A stretch of DNA of 46,579 bases from Bacteroidota bacterium (lineage in GTDB: Bacteria > Bacteroidota > Bacteroidia > Chitinophagales > LD1): NCBI GenBank assembly GCA_947476645.1, contig CANJRM010000016.1, forward strand, positions 1 through 46,579, in the 5' to 3' direction. This document shows positions 15,373-24,100 of the stretch, piece after piece. The translations under genes and the position numbers were made by a program. Position 1 is the stretch's first letter. Every line of letters starts with the position of its first letter. Under the pieces are notes generated by a model. That model searched no databases. It saw only the letters and a list, made by a program, of their open reading frames with translations, and was not told the origin of the DNA.

Positions 15373-17478
15373 CTACCGCACCACGGTCAATCTCCTCTTC
15401 ACTGTTTCATTAGTTTGCAAACTGGTAACCGCACATACATAATTGCCGCTTGCCAGATTTGACACATCAAAGCTTTCGCTGCCGTTTACTTTTTCGTCAA
15501 GCAGGGTTTCGCCAAGCAGGTTTTGAATTTGAACGTGCAAAGGAATTTGCTCCGAAGACAGCACATACACCAAACCATCGGTAGGGTTCGGGTAAACCAC
15601 AATCTTTAAAGGAGCAGCTTCAACAATACCGTTTACGCCCACGTTCACGGTAACGCGTGCAACCGCACAGTTATAACACGAAGCATTGCTGTGGTCGCAC
15701 ACCACGTAATCAAAGGTATCGGTGCCGGTGTAGCCATTGGTTGGTGTGTAAGTAATGGTGTTGTCGCCATTCACCACCACCGTTCCGTTAGCCGGGTTTG
15801 TTTTCAGGTTCACAAACATCGGGTCGTTCTCAATATCTGAATCATTATTCAAAACAGTTACCGTAGCTGTGCCGTTGGTGGGGATATTCGCCACATCATT
15901 TACTGCATTTGGAATGCGGTTGATGTAATGAAGCGGATTGTATTTGTAAGCTTCGTTAGCCGCAAAAGTCCATCCGCAAATTTCGGCACCTGTGTTATCA
16001 TGCGCGCTCAAACGCAAAGAATCGTTGCCCCATGTTTCTACTTTACCAAACGATTGCTCAAAATTATTGGCATTGCACAAACCGGTTCCGCCTTTGTTCC
16101 AGATGTTGAAGTGCATAAACTGCTGATTGGTCATCCACTCTAAAGAGTTCGCCTTTTTCAAATTGCCGCTGTTCAGCTCAGGTAATCCCGAATTGGTTCC
16201 GTCATCTAAACCAACGGTGTGCGTATCGCCACTCACCACAAACACGTTCTTGATATTGTTATTCATAATGAAGGTCACGAGTGTGTCGGCATCTTCATGA
16301 AAGCCCGCCCAGCAGTCGGCATAATTTTGCACGGCTGTATAACCTTTGTTGGGTAAAGTAATGCCCGAAACAGCGGGAGCCCAGTAAGGCACTCCACCGT
16401 TTCCTATTTTCAAACAGGTATCGGTAGTAATGCGCAAACCAAGATTGAAAGCATCGCTGCTGATAATTATTTTCCATGTAGCCGTAGAGTTTGCCAATGC
16501 ATTCTTCAACCAGTTCATTTGGTTAGCACCTACTAACGAATAGCCAACAGGCGGAGAATACACCCAATTGCTTCCTACTTTTTTAATAGCAGCCGCCTGC
16601 GGGGTGCGCATAGAGCGAAGGTCAGGAACAAATATTTCTACGTTACCCGAACGGAAGCTGTGGTAAATTCCCTCGGTGCTGTCCACCACTTTATAACCGG
16701 GGAACCATTCGAGATAGGCTTTGATAGAATTCAAACGCGCCTGAACGGGTTGTGTGTAAACCGTTGGCGCACCCAGGTCGCCCAAAAAGTTTAAACCAAA
16801 ACCCGAGGTAGCATCATCACCACAGTTATCATTTAGAAAATCGTGGTCGTCATACATGTAATCGGTAGAAGTGGTTTGCATAAAGCCCAAATGGCTCGGG
16901 CTTTCGTAACGCATTTTGTAAAACGTTTGATGATTGCTGTAAGTAGCCGCATAACTTGTTGGCGGATTACTCAAATAAATATCCTGTGCGCCTGTAGCTG
17001 CATCAGGATAACCCCAATCGCCCATTTGTATAAATGCTTTTGGGTGATAAAGCCCCGCGCGGTTAAATAAAGTAGCGTTGCTGTCGAGCAAATCGTAAAT
17101 GCACGAGCCCGTTACAAACACCTGATGCGCGCTGGAATTAGCCGCGGCATGAAAGGTTTCGAAAGAGGCTACTGCACTTGCCGGCACCGCACTAATAGTT
17201 ACGCGCACATAATATTTAGTATCGGGTGCAAGCCCGGTTATGTTTACTATGGCTATGGTGTCTTTAGCTGCATCGGTAGTGCCGTTAAACGAAACCACAC
17301 CCGAAGAGAAATTACTTTGTGTGCTGGCTTCTACTGTAAAAGCAGTAGCCAATGAAGTGCGCACAAATACGCGGCACGAAGAATCAGTAACCCCGCCCAC
17401 AATAGGACCATGCGTTACTGTTTGCGCAAAACCAAGAAAAGAAAAGGAGAGGAGCAGGAGTGTAAAAATGTTTTTCAT
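15373..17478 (-). CDS. PhoD-like metallophosphatase/phosphodiesterase with T9SS type A tail
   Basis: A 701-residue secreted protein. A signal peptide (1-18, FLGFAQ) is followed by a fibronectin-like domain (VTHGPIVGGVTDSSCRVFVRT ... LAPDTKYYVRVTIS), the usual PhoD N-terminal domain. The metallophosphatase core shows QMGDWGYPD, YMYDDHDFLNDNCGDD, IISSDAFNLG and VVSGDTHTVGLDDGT, which supply metal-binding Asp, Asn and His residues. Near 535-620 is an Ig-like domain (VLNNDSDIENDP ... YTPTNGYTGTDTFDYVVCD), then a type A sorting domain (VYPNPTDGLVYVLSSEQ ... KRRLTVVR). It probably releases phosphate from phosphodiesters or phosphomonoesters at the cell surface. It is monocistronic, divergent from the TPR gene. 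Confidence 0.9.
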   Translation of the reverse strand: MKNIFTLLLLSFSFLGFAQTVTHGPIVGGVTDSSCRVFVRTSLATAFTVEASTQSNFSSGVVSFNGTTDAAKDTIAIVNITGLAPDTKYYVRVTISAVPASAVASFETFHAAANSSAHQVFVTGSCIYDLLDSNATLFNRAGLYHPKAFIQMGDWGYPDAATGAQDIYLSNPPTSYAATYSNHQTFYKMRYESPSHLGFMQTTSTDYMYDDHDFLNDNCGDDATSGFGLNFLGDLGAPTVYTQPVQARLNSIKAYLEWFPGYKVVDSTEGIYHSFRSGNVEIFVPDLRSMRTPQAAAIKKVGSNWVYSPPVGYSLVGANQMNWLKNALANSTATWKIIISSDAFNLGLRITTDTCLKIGNGGVPYWAPAVSGITLPNKGYTAVQNYADCWAGFHEDADTLVTFIMNNNIKNVFVVSGDTHTVGLDDGTNSGLPELNSGNLKKANSLEWMTNQQFMHFNIWNKGGTGLCNANNFEQSFGKVETWGNDSLRLSAHDNTGAEICGWTFAANEAYKYNPLHYINRIPNAVNDVANIPTNGTATVTVLNNDSDIENDPMFVNLKTNPANGTVVVNGDNTITYTPTNGYTGTDTFDYVVCDHSNASCYNCAVARVTVNVGVNGIVEAAPLKIVVYPNPTDGLVYVLSSEQIPLHVQIQNLLGETLLDEKVNGSESFDVSNLASGNYVCAVTSLQTNETVKRRLTVVR

Positions 17479-17602
17479 AAAAGGGATTTAAGGTAAATAT
17501 ACAAACGCAACTTAGGTAAGTAAAGAAACAAGTAATTTTTAAACGAGGTGTTAAGGCTGCAATAATTTTATACAATGCACGTCAGTACTGTTGAAAAAAC
17601 AG

Positions 17603-17634
17603 ATTGATTAAATTCGTTTACAAAATTACTTTCG
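17603..17634 (+). promoter_or_regulatory. Candidate promoter of the TPR gene
   Basis: ATTG at 17603-17606 and TACTTTCG at 17627-17634, separated by 20 bp, fit the TTTG / TAnnTTTG pattern with one mismatch in each box. The predicted leader is about 65 nt. Confidence 0.35.
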
Positions 17635-17706
17635 GTTTGTAGCTGATATAAAATAACGTTCTTTTACAGCGCAAGTGGAATTGATTCCTTCACTCAAAAT
17701 GTAACT

Positions 17707-19122
17707 ATGGAAGAAAATGAATCTCAGGAACCCTCTTTTGGCGAAATTATGGATTTGGTAAAACAGTATGAAGAGGCCGAAAAACTGAAGCGACCCATTT
17801 ATTTAGACGAAGAACACTACGAGCAAATTATACAGTTTTATCAGGAAAATCGCGCCCCGCAAAAAGCACTGCGTGTAATTGAAGAAGCACTCAATCAATA
17901 TTCTTTCTCGGGTTTTTTCTATATCAAGCAGGCAGAAATACTCGCCAACGATAAAAAGTTTGATGAAGCACTTTACGCTTTAGAAGAAGCGCAGAAGTTA
18001 GACCCTACCGACATCAATATATTTCTCATTCGTGCCGATGTGTATTTGTGGCAAGGCAAACATGCACAAGCCATAGCCGAAGCTGAATTTGCTTTAGCGC
18101 AGGCAACTGATACCGAAGATAAATGCGAATTGTATTTAGAGATAGCCGACATACTCGAAGACCAGCAGAAATATCCCGAAGTAGTAGAGATACTCAAAAC
18201 AGCCGTGCGGCTTGACCCTGCAAACGAAGAGGCGCTCAACCGTTTTTGGTTTTGTGTAGAACTAACGCAGGACTACGAAGGCAGCATTATATTTCATGAA
18301 GAAATAATTGAACAAAGTCCGTATGCACATTTGGCGTGGTTCAATCTGGGTCATGCCCATGCAGGTTTGCATCAGTATGAAAAAGCACTCGAAGCTTTTG
18401 AATATGTAATGGCTATAGATGAAAAGTTTGACGGAGCTTACATTTGTTGTGGCGATGTAAAATTTAATATGGAGCTGTATGAAGATGCGCTTCAGTATTA
18501 TATAGATGCTATTAAAATGTCGAAGCCGCAAAAAGAACTTTATCTCAAAACAGCGGAGACATATGAAATGCTCAACGAGCTTTCGAAGGCGCGCGCTTAC
18601 CTGCGCAAAGCTATTGCCGTTGACCCGTATTATGACGAAGCTTTCTTTCGCATTGGCGAAACGTATAGGGAGGAAGAAAAATGGCAGAAAGCTATTTCAT
18701 CGTTTGAACGTGCCGTTAAGCTCAATAAAGAAAACACCGAATTCTTAGCCGCACTTGCCGATGCTTACATGAGTGTAGATGATGGCGAAAAAGCACTTGA
18801 TATTTTTGAAAAACTTTTTCAACTCGACACGCAGGACAAACAGAACTGGATAAATCTTGCCACTGCCTATCTCAACGTAGAAGACTACCGCAAAGCATTT
18901 CAGGTATTGAATGAAGCAGAGCAGAAGTTTGAAAACAGTGCCGATATTTTCTACATCAAAGCAGTTTTCTATTTACAGGCGGGCAACAAACACGAAGCGC
19001 TTCTTAATCTGGAGCGCGGTCTGCTCATTAACTTCGATGAGCACACCATCATCTTCGATATGGATGATTCGTTACTCGATAACGAAACGGTGTTGAGTGT
19101 AATTGAACAATACAGAAGCTAA
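17707..19122 (+). CDS. Tetratricopeptide-repeat protein
   Basis: A 471-residue, strongly acidic protein made almost wholly of TPR units. At least ten 34-residue repeats can be followed, for example AFFRIGETYREEEKWQKAISSFERAVKLNKEN and ILANDKKFDEALYALEEAQKLDPTD. There is no signal peptide and no other domain, so it is probably a cytoplasmic scaffold. TPR proteins of this size are common single genes in Bacteroidota and their partners are usually unknown. The ATG at 17707 is preceded by a 228-bp divergent region shared with the PhoD-like gene. It converges with the YciI-like gene (16-bp gap). Confidence 0.9.
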   Translation: MEENESQEPSFGEIMDLVKQYEEAEKLKRPIYLDEEHYEQIIQFYQENRAPQKALRVIEEALNQYSFSGFFYIKQAEILANDKKFDEALYALEEAQKLDPTDINIFLIRADVYLWQGKHAQAIAEAEFALAQATDTEDKCELYLEIADILEDQQKYPEVVEILKTAVRLDPANEEALNRFWFCVELTQDYEGSIIFHEEIIEQSPYAHLAWFNLGHAHAGLHQYEKALEAFEYVMAIDEKFDGAYICCGDVKFNMELYEDALQYYIDAIKMSKPQKELYLKTAETYEMLNELSKARAYLRKAIAVDPYYDEAFFRIGETYREEEKWQKAISSFERAVKLNKENTEFLAALADAYMSVDDGEKALDIFEKLFQLDTQDKQNWINLATAYLNVEDYRKAFQVLNEAEQKFENSADIFYIKAVFYLQAGNKHEALLNLERGLLINFDEHTIIFDMDDSLLDNETVLSVIEQYRS

Positions 19123-19138
19123 CGTAGTTGGCTCTAAT

Positions 19139-19441
19139 CTATTTCTGAAACACAATCAGGTAAGGCAACAGCTTTGCGCTCATTAATACATCACGCACTG
19201 CGGGGTCGTTCTGCATAATTGTATTTGCCGATTCAGAAGACTCCGTTTCGAAAATGGCATAACCATTTAAGTCTTCACTTTCAAAAGGCATATCCGTTCT
19301 GCCTACGTGTTTCATTACACCTTGCTCAAACAAATCTTTGAGGTAATTAAAATGCGCGCTCATAGTTGCGTTGGTTTCTTCCGTCCAGTTTTGTTGCTCG
19401 TGATATTTTTTGTTGAGCGTGAGTATGTAAATGAATTGCAT
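19139..19441 (-). CDS. YciI-like domain protein
   Basis: About 100 residues from MQFIYILTLNKKYH (ATG at 19441). The frame is open to an ATG at 19462 that adds seven residues, but the inner start fits the first beta strand of the family. Features are a ferredoxin-like alpha/beta chain, the central HFNYLKDLFEQGVMKHVGRTD, and the later GYAIFETESSESANTIMQNDPAVRDVLMSAKLLPYLI, typical of YciI and related small enzymes (some are dechlorinases or muconolactone-isomerase-like). The reaction is not predictable. It is divergent from the GSCFA gene, with starts only about 40 bp apart, so the promoters must overlap. Confidence 0.8.
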   Translation of the reverse strand: MQFIYILTLNKKYHEQQNWTEETNATMSAHFNYLKDLFEQGVMKHVGRTDMPFESEDLNGYAIFETESSESANTIMQNDPAVRDVLMSAKLLPYLIVFQK

Positions 19442-19480
19442 AAACCAAATTTTTTCGGGCAAGATAATTTTCTTTGTGCA

Positions 19481-20461
19481 ATGAATAATTTCAGAACGGT
19501 TGTAAAACCCGCTTCACCTTCGTTTCAAATTTCACATGCCGATAGTTTAATCAGCATTGGTTCCTGCTTCTCCGAAAACATCGGCAAAAAATTTCAGGAG
19601 CGTAAATTCAACACCTGTATCAATCCTTTTGGTCAGCAATACAATCCCTATTCCATTGCCAATTCAATCGAACGTTTACTAAGTGGCAAACCTTACACCG
19701 AAACTGATTTAGTTTATCACGATGAACTTTATCACAGTTACGACCATCACGGTAGTTTTTCGCGCAGCAGTAAAAACGACACGTTACAAATCATCAACAC
19801 GAATTTGAATGATGCATCCGCAGCATTAAAAAGCGCAAGTGTTCTTTTTCTAACCTTCGGCACATCGCATGTTTTTAGTTTGAAGGAAAGACAGATAGTT
19901 TCTAACTGCCATAAACTTTCAGGAAATAATTTCGATAAACGCTTACTTGCTCCAAGCGAAATTGTTGATGCTTTAAGTAACGCGCTCACAAAACTAAAAA
20001 CTGAAAACAGTAAACTTAAAACTGTGCTCACCATTAGCCCTGTTCGCTATTTTGCTTTTGGTCATTACGAAAACTCGGTGAGTAAAGCGCATTTGTTCAC
20101 TGCCCTTCATGAACTGCAAAATCAATTTCCTGATTTGTATTACTTCCCTGCTTACGAATTAGTGATGGATGATTTACGCGATTACCGCTTCTTCTCCGAA
20201 GATATGCTTCACCCAAACTATCAGGCAACAGATTATGTATGGCAAAGCTTTGCTGATACATTTTTCAGTAAGGCTACTACCGGTTTAATAAAAGAAGTAG
20301 AAGAAATTATAGCCGCAGCAAAGCACCGCCCCAGAAATGCGAACAGCGAAGCGCACAAAAAGTTTGTAGAAAAATATTTGAGGAAGACGGAAGAGTTACA
20401 AAAACAGAAGCTGGATTTTACCGAAGAACAGAAACTATTTCTTCTTGCTCTTAGGAGCTAA
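19481..20461 (+). CDS. GSCFA-family protein (SGNH-hydrolase-like)
   Basis: 326 residues from the ATG at 19481. A longer frame reaches 19307, but that part overlaps the YciI-like gene and the conserved domain begins just after MNNFRT. The name-giving motif is in ISIGSCFSENIGKKF (residues about 26-40), with FLTFGTSHVFSL, TISPVRYF and, late, FFSEDMLHPNYQATDYVW, where Asp and His could complete an SGNH-like triad. The family is widespread in Bacteroidota and alphaproteobacteria and its substrate is unknown. The C-terminus overlaps the 3' end of infC on the other strand by 27 bp. Confidence 0.88.
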   Translation: MNNFRTVVKPASPSFQISHADSLISIGSCFSENIGKKFQERKFNTCINPFGQQYNPYSIANSIERLLSGKPYTETDLVYHDELYHSYDHHGSFSRSSKNDTLQIINTNLNDASAALKSASVLFLTFGTSHVFSLKERQIVSNCHKLSGNNFDKRLLAPSEIVDALSNALTKLKTENSKLKTVLTISPVRYFAFGHYENSVSKAHLFTALHELQNQFPDLYYFPAYELVMDDLRDYRFFSEDMLHPNYQATDYVWQSFADTFFSKATTGLIKEVEEIIAAAKHRPRNANSEAHKKFVEKYLRKTEELQKQKLDFTEEQKLFLLALRS

Positions 20462-21004
20462 AGTCATAAACATTTTCTTTCCTTCAAGTGCAGGTAGTTG
20501 TTCAACGATTGCTGAATCTTTTAAGCGGTCTGCAAATTGAAGCAATAACAATTCACCGCGCTCTTTAAACACAATAGAACGGCCTTTGAACATTACAAAC
20601 GTGCGAACCTTGTTACCATCTTTAAGAAAAGCTTCAGCATGTTTTGCTTTGAACTCTACATCATGTTCATCTGTATTCGGAGTAAAGCGAATTTCTTTTA
20701 CTTCTACTTTTTTAGCGTGCGCTTTTATTTCTTTTTCCTTCCGCTTCTTTTCGTAAAGGAATTTGTTGTAGTCAACTAATTTACAAACAGGAGGTACTGC
20801 ATTAGGAGAAATTTCAACCAAGTCGAGCCCTAACTCAATAGCTTTATCAAGCGCTTGTTTAATGGTGAAAATTCCGGGAGTAATGTTTTCGCCTACTAAA
20901 CGAATTTCAGCGTGACGAATTTTTTCGTTGATGTTGTGCTCAGCTTCTTTTTTAAATGGTGCACGCGGACCGCGTGGATAGGAAGGGCGTTGAATTGTAC
21001 TCAA
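20435..21004 (-). CDS. infC: Translation initiation factor IF-3, non-ATG start
   Basis: About 189 residues. The N-domain starts NINEKIRHAEIRLVGENITPGIF. The linker is Lys-rich (KFLYEKKRKEKEIKAHAKKVEVKEIRF) and the C-domain (KHAEAFLKDGNKVRTFVMFKGRSIVFKERG) binds the 30S platform. IF-3 checks the start codon and keeps subunits apart. No ATG exists in the frame before the N-domain and a stop lies just upstream, so the start is TTG at 21002-21004 or ATT at 20993-20995. Rare starts in infC are known from E. coli (AUU), where IF-3 thereby represses itself. Unlike the usual infC-rpmI-rplT order, the next gene is a convergent GSCFA gene overlapping by 27 bp. Confidence 0.95.
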   Translation of the reverse strand: MSTIQRPSYPRGPRAPFKKEAEHNINEKIRHAEIRLVGENITPGIFTIKQALDKAIELGLDLVEISPNAVPPVCKLVDYNKFLYEKKRKEKEIKAHAKKVEVKEIRFTPNTDEHDVEFKAKHAEAFLKDGNKVRTFVMFKGRSIVFKERGELLLLQFADRLKDSAIVEQLPALEGKKMFMTLAPKSKKK

Positions 21005-21045
21005 ATGCTTTTTTGTTTGGTTTTAAATTTTGCGCTGTAAAAATA

Positions 21046-21093
21046 TAAAAACATACCGTAGGGAAAAACTAGTGTCATTATCCCTGCGGTATG
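21046..21093 (-). terminator. Terminator of the type B T9SS cargo gene
   Basis: CATACCGTAGGGA (21052-21064) pairs with 21081-21093 (one G-T wobble) across a 16-nt loop. On the minus strand it is followed by TTTTTATATTTTT. It separates the 1409-aa gene from infC. Confidence 0.8.
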
Positions 21094-21103
21094 CTTTTCA
21101 ACA

Positions 21104-24100
21104 TCAACGAATCAGCGTCACACTTCCTTTATACTTCTTGGTGGTGTTATCCATTTTTACAGCAGTAGCCGAGTAAACATAAACACCCATTGGCACTGGC
21201 GCGCCTTTGTAAGTTCCATCCCAACCGCTATAGAAATTATCGCTTTCAAAAACCTTTTCGCCCCAACGGTTGAAGATAGACCAGTTGATTTGTTTCACTC
21301 CGCTACCGAAAGGCAAATACACATCGTTGTTGCCATCACCTGTTGGAGTAAATGCGTTGGGCCAATAAACATTACCAAGAGGAATCACAAACAAATTGAT
21401 GTTGTCTGTTGCAGCGCATCCATAATTATCGGTGAAAGTAAGTGTGTAGCTAATTGTATCAGAAGCATAAGCCACTGTGTTTTGACAAGCTGTGCAGCTG
21501 AGCAACGTATCGGGTTGCCAGTTGTAAGTTCCGGTTGTAGTTGTTCCATCATTTACACTGGAGAACAAACCAACATAAGTTCCTTCATACGCAATTTTGT
21601 CTTCACCTAAATCAAGAAGTGGTAGCGGAACAAAATTTACATTCACACCATCAGTAGCAGAACAACCGTTTGCATCGGTCACTACAACTGAATAAATTCC
21701 TGCAATAGTCGGAACAATGGTTTGTGTTATTTCATTCGTGCTCCACAAGTAAGTTGCATAGCCACTTCCTGCATTAAGCATTACAGGCAATCCAATACAA
21801 AGCGTGGTATCGTTTCCAAGGGAAACGGTGAGTGCTTGCGGTTCAGTAATATTTGCAGTGGCAGTTCCTGTGCAACCAGCAAGGTCGCTTACGGTAACAT
21901 CATAATTTCCTGCTGAAAGATTTGAAATAGTGGCAGTGTTTCCCGCGTTACTCCAAACAAAACCATAAGGAGGATTTCCGCCCAAAGGATTTGCAGTAGC
22001 AGTTCCATCGTTTGCACCAAAGCAGGAAACGTTGGTAACAACTGTAGTTACATTTAAATTGTTGCTTGAAGCAGGAACAACAGCCGCCACAGTATCACTG
22101 CATCCGTTTACATCGCGCGTTATTACATTGTAATTTCCTGAAGCCACATTGCTGAAGACATTTTGTCCCTGATAATTTATTCCGTCAATGGAATAAGTGT
22201 AGGGCGGAACTCCTGCAATAGAAATGTTTACCGTAAGCGTTGCGTTGTTCAATCCGCATGTTGGTGGAATGAGCGTAACCGCAGTTTGTAAAAAGCAACA
22301 ACCTGTTGCAGGATTCACGGTTGCAGTTCCTGCAGTTGCACAACCCGAAGCATCGGTAACAGTAAAACCGTAACTGCCTGCAGCCATGTTCAATAGTGTA
22401 AATGTTACAGCCGAATTACTCCACAAAATACTCAGCGCTCCTGTTCCTCCACTCGCAGTTACAGTAACAGAGCCATCGTTTCCATTGCAGGTTTCATCAA
22501 CCACCGCAATATTATTTATTACAGGTGCATTCGGATTGCTCAATGAAAATGAAGTGTCAATAAAACAATTCGCGTAAGCATTATCGGTAATGGTTACTAA
22601 ATAATTTCCTGCACCGAGTGTTGTAACGGCAGAAGTATTTTGTCCGCCACCCCATGCGTAAGTGTAATTTCCTGAACCGTTTGTCGATGTGATGGCAATG
22701 CTTCCGTTGGTTTGTGCGCATGCAGGTTGTGCAAGCACAGCGCTTATAGTAAACGTGCAACAATTTGCAGGAGCAACTAATGCAGCATTTGCTGTGGCTG
22801 TGCATCCTAAAGCATCGGTTACAGAAATACTTACCGCACCTGCCGGAACTGTATTGATAGTTGTTGATGGAATAGGCACAGGTGAATTGATAGTGAACGA
22901 AGTTCCGTTGGTATCAATGGTAATTGCATAAGGAGCAGTTCCACCACCTAAACTAAAAGTAATAGAGCCATCGCTTCCTGCACAAGTTGGATTGATTGGA
23001 TTAGTCAACGAAACATTCAACGTACTGTTTGAGTTCAAGGTGAAAGTAGTATCAATAAAACAATTCACGAAACCGTTATCTGTAATGGTAACTGAGTAAG
23101 TAGCTGCTCCAACATTTGTTACTGCAGAAGTATTTTGTCCACCGCCCCATGCGTAAGTATAATTGCCTGAACCACCTGCCGGAGTAAGCGAAACACTTCC
23201 ATTGTTTTGTCCGCAGGTTGGTTGAACAAGAACCGCACTAACTGTAAACCCGCAACAATTTACAGGAGCAGTTAATACTGCATTTGCAGTCGCTGTGCAT
23301 CCTAAAGCATCGGTCACCGAAATATTTACTGCGCCTGCCGGAACTGTATTGATAGTTGTAGAAGGTATAGGGAAAGGTGAATTGATAGTGAACGAAGTTC
23401 CGTTGGTATCAATGGTAATTGCATAAGGAGCAGTACCACCACTTAAACTAAAAGTAATAGAGCCATCGCTTCCTGCGCAGGTTGGATTGATAGGATTCGT
23501 CAATGAAACATTCAACGTGCTGTTTGAATTTAAGGTAATCGTTGTATCGAATGTGCAGGTTGGTGTATTTACATCGGTAATAGTAACCGTGTATGTTCCT
23601 GCACCCAATCCTGTTCTGTTTTGCAAAACAGAAGGTCCATCACTCCATGCATACGAATATGTTCCCGCTGGTACAGGATTTACATTGATGCTTCCGTTAG
23701 TTCCACCGCATGTGGGTTGCACTTGAGTAACAGTCGCACTCAATCCGCAACAGGCATGTGTGGTTACATTAATAACATCGTTTTGTGTAACGCATCCTGC
23801 AGTATCAGAAACAGTAAGCGTATAAGCCGTTGGTGGCGGACAGACCGTTGGTGTAAGTGTCAAAGGATTTGTCATACCCGCAGTTGGGTTCCAATTGAAA
23901 TTTCCTACGTATGCAATTTCGGGGTCGTTAAAGGATATACTCCAGCTATTGAAGTTACCTGTAGGAAGTGAGAATCCGTTAAACACTGCAACCAAGTGAA
24001 GCGACCAAACTCCATTTGCACTACAACCTGCAAGTCCGTTGAATGATTGATTAGGCGCATAATTACCTGTGTATGGCGAAGCAGCACTGATGATGTTACT

